A stretch of 64,000 bases of DNA from Cylicocyclus nassatus (Eukaryota; Nematoda; Chromadorea; Rhabditida; Strongylidae): the NCBI GenBank assembly GCA_958299035.1, contig CATQJL010000305.1:60404486-60468485 (forward strand). The letters run 5' to 3'. Positions within the stretch are counted from its first letter, which is position 1; each line of letters starts with the position of its first letter. A model generated the notes under the pieces. The model searched no databases, was not told the origin of the DNA, and saw nothing but the letters and a program-made list of their open reading frames with translations. The position numbers were made by a program, and so were the translations under genes. Below are positions 1 to 11,800 of this stretch, piece after piece.

Positions 1-101
1 CCGCGCTCAAGAATGTCTGGGCGTGCTAAAGAAGCTGATTGGATTCTATCTTGTAAATAAAAACTGTTTGAGAATGTTGAATCGACGTGCTGTGTAGGTA
101 T

Positions 102-389
102 GGCACCCGCCATACTTGCTCCGCTTGATCCGCTTAATCCGCTTGATCCGCTTAATCCGCTCGATCCGCTTCATGCAAAGCGCGCGCACTCAGCAGTCTG
201 TCATTTGGCGCCGCGTAGGTAAAAAGGAATCTCGTATGGCTAAGCAAATTCGCTGTACGCGACGCCAAATGACAGACTGCTGAGTGCGCGCGTTTTGCAC
301 GAAGCGGATCGAGCGGATCAAGCGGATCAAGCGGATCAAGTGGATTAAGCGGATCAAGCGGATCAAGCGGAGCAAGTATGGCGGGTGCC
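102..389. repeat. Fold-back element with 9-bp tandem repeats in its arms
   Basis: Two inverted arms (about 102-218 and 253-389) begin with the same GGCACCCGCCATACTTGCT end and surround a short spacer. Each arm holds a tandem array of a 9-bp unit, GCGGATCAA or close variants. The arms' inner parts (CATTTGGCG region) also pair. No coding capacity is credible; open frames here are low-complexity artefacts. I see nothing recognisable in 1-101 or 390-987. Confidence 0.85.
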
Positions 390-987
390 TATCTGGCTGG
401 TTCGCTGTCAACGCGTTGTTTGCACAGTGTAATGGACTTAGATTTTTTAATCGGGTGCTTAGAGTTAGGCTGCATTTATACATAAATACAGGTTTTTCTG
501 TGGACAGCTGTGAACAGAGCTTTGGAACTTATATGCGTTCCTTTTACTCTCTAGAAAGACTGTGTAGAATAGTCACTCTGTTGGTTTCCACTTCGTAAAC
601 TAAAAGCTTCGAGCTTCAACAAGCTACGCACGAGTGGATCTAAAAGGGTAGTACTTTCAAAGGCCGGCCGTTTGATAACTGATGAATATCGGTAAAGCAT
701 TCTGAACGCCGATTTCTGCATTTCCGTCTTTGCGGAACTCTCTTGAAAGAAAGAAGCTTGAAAATCCCATTTTTATGCGCTTTCTAAGTCCGGGGAGTCT
801 GCCGTGAGGTCACTGGCCCAAATATGGTGGAGGGCAAAATCTTTTGCATTTTGGACGTGAGTTAGATACGCTCGAAACCGTCTGCAGCATTTCTGGCAGT
901 GTTTTTGGCATATCTGATTTCGAAAAGATTGGCTAAGCTGCATATAATAAAACCTTTCCACTGGATTCGACCCATTGAGCTCTCATC

Positions 988-1654
988 TTACAAGGAGAGG
1001 ATACTAAGTCGAAAGCGCCAATCCAGATGAGACATATATCATTTTAAAGCGCTTGAAACGCTGATTCCAAATCTGCAGTTTTTAGCTGGGGAGCGGTTTT
1101 GTAGAGCGAGTTATAAGGAGTGTTTCCTCTAGAGTTGAGGCGCCCTCCACCATTTCTCCCCTACCTATAAGCACTGTAGAGGAGTACCAAGCGCAGTGGT
1201 GGCAACTGACCTAGTGGTCAGTGATATGCTTGATAAAGAGAGTGTCAAGGTCTTAGTCCTCTTCGCACGCAACTTTGTCGCAGTTTTTTTTGCAAAATTG
1301 AGCTTCTAAATGTCTTTGAAGCTCTAAAGCTTGAGATTTTTGATGATATTGATGCTATAGAAGTGGTAAAAAACCAAAGTAATACGAATATTATGATCTC
1401 TACTGTAATCTTCATTCAAGTTACTTACCATGAGGCCAGTTGCCACCACTGCGCTTGGTACTCCTCTACAGTGCTTATAGGTAGGGGAGACATGGTGGAG
1501 GGCGCCTCGACCCTAGAGGGAAACACCCCTCATAACTCCCTCTACAAAACCGCTCCGCAGCTAAAAACTGCAGATTTAGAATCAGCGTTTCAAGCGCTTT
1601 AAGATGTATGTCTTATCTGGATTGGTGCTTTCGACTAAGTATCCTCTCCTTGTT
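988..1654. mobile_element. Fold-back MITE, about 670 bp
   Basis: The left end TTACAAGGAGAGGATAC and about 225 bp following it return inverted at 1430-1654, ending GTATCCTCTCCTTGTTAG. The arms include a matching segment that reads as the end of a tRNA-headed repeat (CTAGTGGTCAGTG near 1211). The central 215 bp is unrelated AT-rich sequence. No transposase frame is present. Confidence 0.8.
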
Positions 1655-2606
1655 AGCACGCTAACCACTACATCAATACATTGATGCTCCACTGACTTAC
1701 ATACGGAATGCAGACTTGTCAGCGTCTAAATGCTTTAGTCGATACTCATCTCATACCTCGTAAGAAGGTTCAATACAATCAGTGAGAAGTGCTGTTGGTA
1801 CACAAAAGTGTCATCCGTAACTACATTTTGACTTACCACTGACTAATTCAAGAATGATGTAGAGCGGCTGCTCGTCTACGGCTACTCCGTATATGCGCAC
1901 AACATTTCTATGCTAAAATGTGTACATACGTTCACAGTTCTCTTAGTGATTATTTATAATAATGCCTACCCTGAAATTCCTCATCAATCTTGCCTCTTTC
2001 ATCATCTCCTTGATTTTTGCTTTACCGATATCTGAGCATCCTTTTGTCTAGAATAACTCGCAGAATTACAGTTCATAAAAATGCTACGACAACTGTCAAA
2101 TAATCGAAAAAATTTTTCTCATTCCACAAGCTGTACTTCCCGGCCATTGATTTCAAAATGCAGGCCAGAGCGCACTTCGCACACGAGCATGATCATAGGG
2201 CGCACAACGACTCTGCGTCTCGACCTTGGCGATCGGCTGCATAGGTCCAAACTGAATCAAGGGCCTCGAAGAAATTCTCGATTTATTTTTTGCGAAGCTT
2301 ACGACGCTTCTGCTCCCTAACCTGCATTTCGAAAGCATCGCCTCCGCGGGCTGCTGGTCCTTTCGTCCTACTGTTGTGCATGGTGTTGGGGCCAGTGGTC
2401 CGCGGAGGCGGTGCCTAATTGAGGTGTTTGTTCCTCTACCCACATTTTTTGAATGGAATAAGAAGGTAGTAGGCTACCGCTTTCTTGGCTTTACTGAATT
2501 GATGCCAACTCACAAACAGACTATTATCACAACAATATTTTACAAAAAGTCACATGGTTTATGTGCAGCGTTACCTCTCCTGACTGAAGTTACTAAATTG
2601 ACTTAC
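1655..2606. other. No gene seen; one dispersed repeat
   Basis: No exon with convincing coding content. A stretch at about 2165-2285 (around ACTCTGCGTCTCGACCTTGG) resembles 17410-17525, so it is a diverged dispersed repeat. The remaining kinase-domain exons expected after the SH2/kinase fragment on the minus strand were looked for here and not found. Confidence 0.5.
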
Positions 2607-2946
2607 AACTTTTATAGCTACGTCAACGACTTTTCCCGTTTTTAGTCTCAAGGTTCCTGCCCGGACTTCTCCGAACGCCCCTTCTCCCAACAGCTTTCCT
2701 TGTTGAACGTCTTGATGAGTATACTCCCAAGACTGTTGCTTTATGGGATATTTGAGAAGGAAAGTTATCTGCAACGTTGAACGGGTCAGACAGAGGTTTA
2801 CTCGCAAGAATAATAAACATTTTTACCTTATTCAGCTTTCCAGGTGTTTGACGATAATGGTCTATTAACTGCGGGATGGACTCGAAAAGTCTTGCTACTT
2901 CTACCAAGTATTTCCCACCTTTCCTTCGTACTATCACATTTTTTAG
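2607..2946 (-). pseudogene. FER/FPS-like SH2 tyrosine kinase, two-exon fragment
   Basis: Exon 2827-2946 encodes 40 residues resembling the second half of an SH2 domain, with the segment LFESIPQLIDHYRQTP. After a 58-nt GT-AG intron (2769-2826), exon 2607-2768 encodes 54 residues: a linker (SWEYTHQDV), the glycine loop GEGAFGEV and the VAIKV strand with the ATP-binding lysine. Both boundaries are phase 0 and the last exon ends at a GTAAGT donor. This order is typical of the expanded nematode FER-type cytoplasmic kinases. The first half of SH2 and the rest of the kinase (HRD, DFG, C-lobe) are not seen on either side. It is therefore either a truncated copy or two exons of a gene with very long introns. 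Identity as an SH2-kinase is firm; pseudogene status is inference. Confidence 0.75.
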
Positions 2947-3852
2947 CTGAAATACTTGAAAATTTTCAGAAAAAAATGGGATTGTTTAGGATTACTGGAA
3001 GGTATGGAGAGTTAGTGCGTTATTATTTACAGCCAAAAAAGTATTGAACTTCCCAATCATCATTTCAATAGCATACTCTTTGAGATTTTGAGATAAATCG
3101 TTGTCGAAATGCTATCTGAGATTTCCTACCTCAACGTACATACCTAACGGGGAAAGGAAATTTGAGACTGTGTCTTTTCCCATCTGAAGTGTTTGCACTA
3201 TAGTACGAGTAATGTTGAAAGTCGCTTAATGTATCGAATGGTCTAATGGTTAGCGCTGTTGGTTACGGCACGGTGGATGTCCATTTGATCTCTCTCAGTG
3301 CAGTATTTTTGCTTTTGTTTTTACAAGCGCTATTTCTTCTAACAAAAACCTTCCGCAAATAACGGACTTAGTTTTGAAATCAGCGTTTCAAGGCGAGCAT
3401 TCTGATGTAACATATTTCAAAAGGCCACGCTCACCAGTTATCATTCCCGATAATTTCGACTGCAACGCATACGGACACAAGGCTGATCTTTCACATAATG
3501 GAACACAAAATTGCCGTCAAGGTTTCCTTACAGGAGGTAACAAACACCATCGCTCAGGTGGCTGATCAGATCAGGTGCGGCAATGGTATCCCAATCTTCA
3601 CTGGTTAACGAAGAGAGCGGGCAGCTAGTCTACTCGCGAACAACTTGAAGACGCCGATGGATATTTATTGCTAATAGCGATCCAGCAACATGGTCCCGTT
3701 AGCGGACTTTCTAGCTGTATGAAAGTGAATCCCAAAATTTCCTTCGGATGTGTTTTACAGAGAAAAGATTACTAAGCGACACCATTTCGTTGAATTTTTT
3801 TCTAGTTTCTCTCTCTCTCAGAGGGTTTGTAGAATGAAAGAATGGTAGGTAC
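2947..3852. repeat. Diverged tRNA-headed repeat and flanks
   Basis: At 3237-3300 the sequence TGGTCTAATGGTTAGCGC resembles a pol III A box. The segment 3360-3440 resembles the body of the tRNA-headed repeats at 7338-8040 and 38283-39810 (around AATCAGCGTTTCAAGGCGAG). No gene is evident in the remainder. Confidence 0.4.
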
Positions 3853-3930
3853 CTTTCCGTTATCCGGACCCATTTTTTCAAAGTAATATTTGGTCCCAGC
3901 CTCACAGAAAGGAGTGTCAACCTTCTGCCA
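3853..3930 (-). CDS. Candidate orphan exon, unknown protein
   Basis: A 78-nt minus-strand segment lies between an AAG acceptor and a GTACCT donor. It reads 26 codons in phase 0, with residues VDTPFCEAGTKYYFEK. The composition looks protein-like but I recognise no family. It lies about 900 bp upstream of the SH2/kinase exons on the same strand, so it could belong to that or another gene, or be chance. Confidence 0.25.
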
Positions 3931-4921
3931 CTTGTCAAAAAAATTTCACATGTCATTTACATGTTTACAGGTTTCACCAGAGTTTGTTTTACCCTACTTA
4001 GCAACGAAAGCTCAATCTGTTTTTTGGTCTTTTGACCTCATTTCGATCAATCAATTCATAATGAACATTGTCATAATAATAACAATATAGTATCTTCGAT
4101 AACACATATTAGACTTGCTCAGAATAAAGAGAGCTAGGATTTCGTCATTTGAGGGGCGAAATAAGCAGCAAACTTTTAAGCCATTATTAATAGGTTTTTT
4201 TGGCTAAATTCGCACGACGAAAAGGATTTAGGGGGAAAGACATTTTTGAATACTGCTGAAAGCAATAATTCAGAACTCAAGATGTTTTAGAATAAGTTCT
4301 AGATTGTTTAGCTCTCATAAAACAATTAAACAGCTTTTAGGTAATCCAAATTCTCTCTTACCTCACCGCAAAAGATTTCGAAAAAAACTTAAAATGAGAC
4401 CAAAACGTGTCAATTTTTGTGACACGCGGTAGGGAGACAATCCTCGTAGTCTTTAGAAAATTATTTTTAGACTGAAGAACGTATTATGTGAGAGCCTTTA
4501 AAAAATCAGGTCCGAATAACGAAAAAAGTACAGAAAGAAATTGTGCTATGATATGGAAATTTTTTACATGTGCAGGTTTCTAATTTGTCCAGCAGAGTTC
4601 TTTCATAGAGAATTTTGATTTTTATTCTTTTTGCAGCACACGAACAAATACTAAAGTCCGCAATAACTGTATTTTATCTATTCATTATAGCTACCTACAG
4701 TGCAATACATAGCATTTCTAAAGCACAAGTTCCCAAATGTTCTTGGGTTTTGTCAATGATATGCTATGAGAAACGATCGCAATTTATCTCACAAAGCTTG
4801 CACCGGTAAAAGTGAAGAAGGCCTACGCGGATTCGTACTCACACAAAAAAACGAGACATCAAAATGGATAAGACGAGGAAACCCACCTTTCCACGAACTT
4901 TCTTATCATATCCCGTTTTAC

Positions 4922-5050
4922 CTTGCGCTTCATCTTCCTTCTCATTAATTGGTCGGTCAATGTTAGATATACGAGATAATTCGTTAGGTGTACATTCGCA
5001 TACGACTGACAGTATTATTTCTCGTTTTCCTCTTTGACGTGGATCATTAT
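4922..5050 (-). CDS. Candidate orphan exon, unknown protein
   Basis: A minus-strand open segment begins after GGTAG and ends at a GTAAAA donor, encoding 42 full codons including REIILSVVCECTPNELSRIS. Bias toward coding-like composition is the only support. No homologous family is recognised and no partner exon is certain. The surrounding 3931-5130 shows nothing else. Confidence 0.2.
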
Positions 5051-5134
5051 CTACCTGAATATTCAATAAGGGATTCAAATTGCGACGGATCCGTAATGTC
5101 AAAATCACAATTTAATAGGAGCCCTATTCCTTAA

Positions 5135-5345
5135 AGCGCGGTAAAAATTACAAGCAAGAGTGATGTGTGATTTTTACCGCGCTGTATGATAATGTTTGAG
5201 ATAGAAGCACAAGGTGGAGCCGCGGGAACACAAGCGATATGTGCACTGAGCGGAAGACGCTACGCTCTATTATTCTCTAGCCGTTGCTCATGTTACCATG
5301 TTTATGTTCTTGTTCGGGACGTACGGTAACCACACGGCGCTCAAA
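5135..5345. repeat. Short hairpin and dispersed repeat
   Basis: AGCGCGGTAAAAA (5135-5147) pairs with its complement at 5170-5183. The sequence at 5305-5343, containing TTCGGGACGTACGGTAACCA, recurs inverted near 9282-9320. These are repeat remnants without coding content. Confidence 0.5.
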
Positions 5346-5553
5346 CAGTTAGATTCGCCGTAGAGCGCGGATTGTGAATAGAGCAGACTTTTTCCCTTTA
5401 ACTTTTTCAAAGATAAGTTCCGGACCAAGCCTTCCTCACATACAATTCGGGAGGGGAGGGTGTGTTACTACTTGTTGTTATCGGTCGGTAGTGACTATGT
5501 TGGTTTTTTGCAAAGTTTGAGCTGCAGGGCTGGAAGTTGGTGTGGAGAGGCAA

Positions 5554-5762
5554 GGCTCCCGCCAGAGTGCCGAAGCCATGCCAGCGCTACACCAGCGCCG
5601 AGCCAGCGTTTCGATCGATACACTGTATTTCGTTGGGGCGGGGCTAGCTGACCTAGTTCTCAGCAGGTAGACGTCCCCAACGAAATACACGTGTATCGAT
5701 CGAAACGCTGGCTCGGCGCCGGGCGTAGCGCTGGCATGGCTTCGGCACTCTGGCGGGAGCCT
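5554..5762. mobile_element. GC-rich fold-back element
   Basis: Arms 5554-5637 and 5673-5762 are inverted copies running from GGCTCCCGCCAGAGTGCC through CGATCGATACA to CCCCAACGAAATACA. The loop is about 35 nt. Its GC content is well above the surroundings. No target duplication is clear. Confidence 0.75.
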
Positions 5763-6349
5763 AAGCGAGCATTCTGATTATAATGTAATCTTGATTACTG
5801 AAAGTGTCCTACTTTTACGGTTTCACAGATTTCAAACTTTGAGCTAGGGACTGGGAGTTGGTACAGAGGGTAAGTAGATGTGCTTATATGAAAACTTCAT
5901 GGGGAAGTGAGTCATACGGAGTGGACCCGATGAAAAATTTACTTGAACTTCGGATCGAAAGCAACGAAAAAGTTTGGATGCATAGTCGAAGTGCAAAAAA
6001 ACCCTTGACGAAAGAAGAAGACTGTAGTGCAAACGTTATTGCACTGAGATACGCGAACAATGAATAAGCCAGCGTACTTGAAAGCAACTGCGGAGTACGT
6101 GACAAGAGGTGCAAAGACCAAAAGTGGGAGTAGTAGAACTGAGATTTCCATACTTTTACAGAATATTGCCCGCATCTAGCTTGTAGCATTTTTGACCAAA
6201 TATTGAGAAATTAGTGTTTTGCTAATCACGACGACCACTTCTTATGTATCACCTTTGCACAATCGCTAATTTGTTCCGCTTCTTCACCTTCGCCTGGTTG
6301 TTACAAACTAAAGAAAAACGGAAGATATATTTGGTTAAGCGGCGCTATT
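5763..6349. other. No gene seen
   Basis: Open frames on both strands at 5844-6189 overlap one another and lack splice or start context. I see no recognisable family, repeat end or RNA. Confidence 0.4.
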
Positions 6350-6720
6350 CCAAAATACACAATCCAAAAATATTCCCGGATTTCGCTAAAACTCTGTATA
6401 TAGGAGTTATTTGACATGCTGGTCAAGGAAATGGGATTCATTTCGCATGTTAGGGCTTTTTTGAAGGGTTACGGTGGGCATACGGTAGAGGGTTAAAATC
6501 TCAGATCTTGCTGAAACTCTGCATAGAGGGGTTATTCGACATGCTGATTACGATTATCACGCTTTTTCCGCATGGAAACGTCCCCCCGTATGGTTGCGGT
6601 AGGTGTACGGTAGGGTCCAAAATCGTAGATTTGTCTGAATCTTTGTGCAAGGGGGTTATCTGATGTGCTGATCACGGATATCACGCTTATGTCGCATGAT
6701 AAAGCCAATTCGTGGATTTT
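6350..6720 (+). repeat. TACGGTA-rich tandem repeat, about three units
   Basis: Units of roughly 115-120 bp share the order TACGGTAG, CAGAT, GCTGAAACT, GGGGTTATT, ACATGCTGATCACG, ATATCACGCTT and CGCATG. Further units occur at 8385-8630 (minus), 43360-43620 (plus), 44000-44330 (minus) and 50760-51130 (plus), and single diverged pieces near 14430, 17700 and 47250. Noncoding. Confidence 0.75.
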
Positions 6721-6964
6721 TGGGATGTAAATTGGTCTGAAAAGCAGAAATGTTGTCTGTTTATACGCTGTATATTACCGTAACTCCACAATAAGGCGTA
6801 CTGCAGTGAGCAAGCATGATATTCTAATCAGCATGCTTGAAAACCCCTCAAGGGCAAGTCTTAAGCAAATTTGGCGCGTTGACCTAACTAACGTATACCC
6901 ATCGCAATCCCAGAAAATGGCGCTACATTTCGAATCATGACTTATAATAACGGGCTAAGGATGT

Positions 6965-7200
6965 TTACGTGACTTTGTATGTGTGTGTCTGTTACGAAGT
7001 TCGTAGAGCGTATTCCAGCAAACGTCCTGGGCCCGAATTTTGCACAGCACATGCTACCAGCACAAAACTCCACCATGCAAAAGCATGAGCGGATTCGTTG
7101 GGTGGAACTCACAGAAATTGCGCGCCAAACGGGTCCACCTGGCTTCTGCACCGCAAAATTCGGTTCGCACCACCACTTTTTGCAGAGTCGTGGATGAGTT
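6965..7200 (+). repeat. Dispersed repeat with a GTGT tract at its start
   Basis: The sequence begins TGTATGTGTGTGTCTG, then TTACGAAGTTCGTAGAGCG, and continues through a GTGGAACTC and GGTCCACCTGGCTTCTGCAC region. The same order follows the long microsatellite at 31140-31340, so these are two copies of one repeat that carries a TG-rich tract. Confidence 0.55.
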
Positions 7201-7337
7201 TGATTAGCAAATGTGCAAGCGATGGAGTTTAACCAGAAAAGTGGTCGAAAGTTTACTACATAACGAAAACGGCGCCAAAACGAATTGGTTGTGTAAATGA
7301 ATGGTCAATTTGCCAAGGTTCCAGCTAACAAGGGAAC

Positions 7338-7625
7338 GATACTCAATGTCCGTGGCCTTTCAAAACATGATTTATACCATTACACTCGTCTTCGAACGCT
7401 GATTCCGAATCTGCCTTCCGTTTCTGCTAATCGTTTCTCTAAAAGAAGTTATGGGAGAATTTCGAGCCAAGTTTGGCTACTTAATAGGAAATATGGTCAT
7501 TGGAACGGCCTGTACCGCGGCCACTTTCTGGTCTAGTGGTTAGTGCAATAGCCTTATAAGTTGATGCAGGTGTAGGTTCAAACCCTTTTGTGTTTTTGCT
7601 TTTGCATTACCTCAATTAAGCTTGT
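7338..7625 (+). mobile_element. tRNA-headed repeat (SINE-like), copy 1
   Basis: A pol III A-box-like TGGTCTAGTGG (about 7529-7539) and a B-box-like GGTTCAAACCC (7575-7585) precede a tail of TTTTGTG and TTTGCATTACCTCAATT. About 190 bp upstream, starting GTCCGTGGCC, is shared with the other copies. The tRNA-like part is degenerate and not a functional tRNA. Confidence 0.65.
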
Positions 7626-7744
7626 TCGAAAAAATTTACTTGAGCTATGATCATTGGATACAATTTAGCGCAAATAGTTATCATTTTTCCGAATTTTCAC
7701 ATTTTTTCAAGAGTAAGGGTGTTCACTTAGCTCTGTGATGCAAA

Positions 7745-8040
7745 AGAAGGTTAATTGAGGCAATGCAAAACTGAAAAACACAAAAGGATTCGAACTTGCA
7801 ACTGGATCAGCTCATGGGGCTATCGCACTAACCACTAGACCACAGTGCACATCTAGCGTTGGCGCTCCGACCGTATTTCAATGGGCATCCACAATCCGCG
7901 CGATCCATTATAACATTTTTGAAGCGATTAGCAGAAACAGAAGTCAGATTCGGAATCAGTGTTCCAAGACGACTGTAATGGTATACATATCATCTTAAAA
8001 GCCCGCGGACACCGAGTATCGTTTCCTTGTAAGCGTTTGA
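7745..8040 (-). mobile_element. tRNA-headed repeat (SINE-like), copy 2, inverted
   Basis: Read on the minus strand it repeats copy 1: a shared body, then TGGTCTAGTGGTTAGTGCGA, then AGTTCGAATCC and the tail TTTTGCATTGCCTCAATTA. It lies head-to-head with copy 1 across about 120 bp, so the two form a large inverted pair. Confidence 0.65.
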
Positions 8041-8124
8041 GAAGATTTTCGCATAGAGATGTAGCTCACGGTTATCATTAACTTTATGGCGACTACCAAG
8101 CCATGACAAATTCAAAAACCTATT

Positions 8125-8350
8125 CAAATTTGCGTTTGTCTTCCTGTGAGAAGTTTCATCCACGCGAAATCACCGATCTCACGTGAAAAAGCTTTTTGAA
8201 TGAGTAGTTGTTTACATTTCATTCGTGGTAGTCGGCATAGCGCGGTGAGTTCCAGTGCCACGATTTTACGAGAATGAGTAAGGCACATAGATAGTAGAGC
8301 CAGTGCGAACCTCTGCGAAGCAGAGGTGACGCACTGGTTTGATATAATAT
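8125..8350 (+). repeat. Dispersed repeat around GAATGAGTAGTTGTTT
   Basis: The order TTTGAATGAGTAGTTGTTTAC, GGTGAGTTCCAG, then ATAGTAGAGCCAGTGCGA and CTGCGAAGCAGAG recurs at 31610-31760 and partly at 11215-11330. The CTCTGCGAAGCAGAG part is a perfect small hairpin. No protein is implied. Confidence 0.5.
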
Positions 8351-8384
8351 ACATGTTCAGCGTGCTGAGTAACCCATCTAGCAC

Positions 8385-8630
8385 ACATTCCAGTCAAATT
8401 TACGATTTCCCCTACCGTATTCCTACCGTAACTATACAGGGAGACGTTTTCATGCAGAAAAAGCGTGTTAATTGTGATCAGCATGTCGAATAACCCCTCT
8501 GTGCGGAGAATCAGCAATATCTGAGATTTTACCTCTACCGTGTGCCTACCGTAGCCCTTCAAAAAGGCCATACCATGCGAAATGAATATCATTTTCGTAA
8601 TCAGCATTTCAAATAACCCCTGTGTGTCGT
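8385..8630 (-). repeat. TACGGTA-rich repeat, two units, minus orientation
   Basis: Two units of the family at 6350-6720 in the reverse orientation, recognisable by ATGCTGATCAC-type and CTACCGTAT-type segments. It directly abuts the MITE beginning at 8631. Confidence 0.65.
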
Positions 8631-8889
8631 CGAGTCATTTGCAACTTGATATGCGTAGTGCACACTCTACATACTAACTAACGAACTGCAAAACTAGAAT
8701 CTGCTCATATCCAGTGATTGCTTCTTGTTTTCTTGTTTCGTTTCCTTTTGTTGGTTATATGTCAGTCAGTAGAACACATTCTCACACATTGTTAGGCTAG
8801 AAAGTGTTTTACTGGAAGGTTACTAGTATGAGTGCCGTCGTTAATAGGACTTGGTGTGCAGTTTCACATGTTAAGTTACAAATGACTCG
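8631..8889. mobile_element. 259-bp MITE, copy 1
   Basis: The ends are inverted: CGAGTCATTTGCAACTTGAT on the left and a TTACAAATGACTCG form on the right. A second copy of the same length is at 23234-23492, colinear through the internal GTTGGTTA, AGTAAAACACA-type and TTACTGGAAAGTTACTAGTA segments. No transposase. Confidence 0.85.
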
Positions 8890-11800
8890 AGGTTACAAAG
8901 TTTTAGCAAACATTTTTCATTTTTGGACTGTGTATTCGGCTCCATGTCAGGGGTCACACCGCTCGTGGCGGCCTCTCGCCGCTCCCAAATTTTGAGCCTT
9001 ACAAAAACTCTCCACTGCTAAAGTGGCACGGCGCCACAGTAGGGGGTGGGGGTGGCGGCAGATACATGACTTGATGCCATGCGTAACATTGCGGCAGTAC
9101 TGACGGGAGCTGAGGCCTGTACTGCTTGGAGTCGCGCTGCGGCGTCGCTTCGCAAAAAATCGTGACTCCTGACCCGTACCCTGTGCATTCTGGAATAGTA
9201 CCATCTAAAAAATAAGAAGTCCAATGCTAATAACGCGCCCCGCTCAATGGCCGTTCTCCATCGCAAATTCAGCCGTTGATCGCCGTGTGGTTACCGTACG
9301 TTCTTGTTCGGTTCCTTGTTTTCGGTTCTTTGTTGTTACTGCGGCAAAAGTTTGATTTGCATTCGCTCCTCAAGAAAATGATGGCAGGTATTGAAGGGAT
9401 TGAAAACTAGCCAAAATACGATATTACGGTTGATTCGTTTAGGGGTGATCGACGGAGCAGGAGCTGAGTGGTAGAATGGCACTCGAGTCGTTGAGCGCTG
9501 ACCGGCCGTAAGCCATCTCCCTACCGTACTCGCCGCACCGCTGACGTCATCGCTGTATTACACCGATCCTTCAGTATTTGGGCTAATAAAGTATTTCAAA
9601 TCGGTGGCATTAAAAACCTCGTTGTCATGCAGGTTCTTCCATCTACTTTCTTTTCAAAACGAAAAGACTATGAAAATGCATTTTTGGTGCTAATCTACCT
9701 AACTACTACTCATTTTCACACTTCACTCATTATAATTTTGATGTGGTTGTGACTTTTGCTTCGGCCACTTATTACCTCTGTTCCCATTACCGCTGTTGCC
9801 ACCGCTTCACTGCTGTTACTCAAATTTTCATTAGCTACTTTACCTACTCTTAGCGGGCGAATTTTTTGTTTCGGTCAACAACAAGCAGGCTGCAACGTAA
9901 ACGTCGCTTATATAAGCGACCTTCGCCTATTATTCTGGCAAAACCTCAACGCTCCTCTCCCACAACACTATGCGTGGCGTTCTGAAGAACTCGAACAGGG
10001 TTTTTTGAACCTCGCTCATTCTTGCGCTGCCATACCGCAAATTTATATAGCAATTGATATACCATTCGAAGGAGCTCTTCATGCTCTTTCAAACAGTATA
10101 AGAAACATACAGAATTTCTTTCTATTTCTGGGTAAAAAAAGCGAAATACCTGGAAAATCGCGATTTTTTGGCGCAACAAAAACCAGTAAATCAAGTTTCA
10201 ATCTGTATTTTCCGAAGATAGATAAAATGTGAGGTAAACTGCATATGGATGGATAGAGCGTAAAAAGCTTTTTCACATGGTACCTATAGAACATGCGTTC
10301 ACCTGCAAAGAATTGAATAACGCTTATCTTTGTTCTCGAAGCTACTAATGGCTATATCTCCTGACTTTGAAAGTTGACGCCATCAAGCTGTCGTGGGTCT
10401 AGTGACTGTCCCACCACCCACTCCAGCAGTGGTACTTTGTGTGGTCTCACATGTTTCACTGCGCAGATACTGCCCAAAGTTTTTAATTTGTCAAAGTGAC
10501 TGACTTTGCATTTCAGCCACTATAAAAATTATTATTATGTAAATGACCTTATATAGGTATTTGCTGAAAGAGAATAACCTATTCTAACATCTACCAAAAT
10601 TGGGAAGTTTAATCACTTTTCTTTTTTGAGAAATCTACGTTTATTCTCTAGGTGTCCCATTTTTTAGTGATCACTCTAATACCTTCAAACACCACCTGTG
10701 CGTTAGTAATCTTTCTTTCTCATCTCGATAAGTAGGTTTTCTCACTATAGTACACCCTCCTCTACAAGAAATTATGTCACATGTTTGATGAAATGAACTC
10801 ACAAATCGATGAGAGTAGATCTTGGAAAATGAGAGCGTATTGCTGATATCTTATTCAACAGCAGAAACAGCGGATGCAGCGGTAACGGTGGTAATATCAC
10901 CAACAACAGCGGCATTGTATGGGTGTAGCAGCCTTAGCATAATGGCTTTGCTCCGATGGTTTCCTTTCTTTTGAGAATTTGTGCTTTTTTTTCAACGCTC
11001 AGAGTGAGGTCGCCATAGAAGATGGCTCTATGATTTGAAAGTATATGAACAAAGCCCTGACGGATTACTGAACCTATTACAGCCAGCAATTTCGACCGAT
11101 ACATTTGTCACATGGCCCTATGTGGATACATCGGATAAACCTCACATAGTCTTCAATGTGTTTTTGCATTCGCTTTTTTGCTAAAAGTCTTCTCACATAT
11201 AGTGTTACCGATCTTAGATGTGGAAGCTTCGAGAATGAGCAGTTATTTACACTTTGTTGAGCATATTCGGTGAGTTCCAGAGCGGATTCCTTATCATGCA
11301 AGCAGGAGGGGGCATGCGGAGAGTAGAATCAGTGAGTAGCCATTGGCAGAGGTGGACATTGGTGCGTGATGCACAACCAGTTTTGGAAGTTGCTGACTTT
11401 GGTCAAGAACAAATATGCTCCACACAATTCTGTACATTGCATCTGTTTTTTTTTTGAATGTAGAACTTCACTAGGATGAACTGCACCTAAGGTTGACAAG
11501 ATTTATGTGGAAAAGTTTTTGAGGCATTCGTAAAGAGATTTCGGAGTTTCAAATTTCAAACTGTGCACTCACCTCACTAACTCTTATTAAGAATTCCCCG
11601 ACATATTTCAAGAGACAAAATAGATCTTCTCGAGGTAGAAAACCATGATAAAATTCATACTCTTTCAGAATCTAGATCGTAGCAAAATTAAGTGATGTAC
11701 GAATTTAGATTGCCGAAAGCAGCTGACACGAGCCTTTTCTTCTTCTTTATCAAAACCTTCAATATGTTCTGCTTCCGATCTTATTTCGGACCTTGCCTCT

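Noticed and set aside
9756..10232. 158-codon frame
   Set aside because: No start codon context, no domain, no splice partner, and an antisense frame of similar length; possibly chance.
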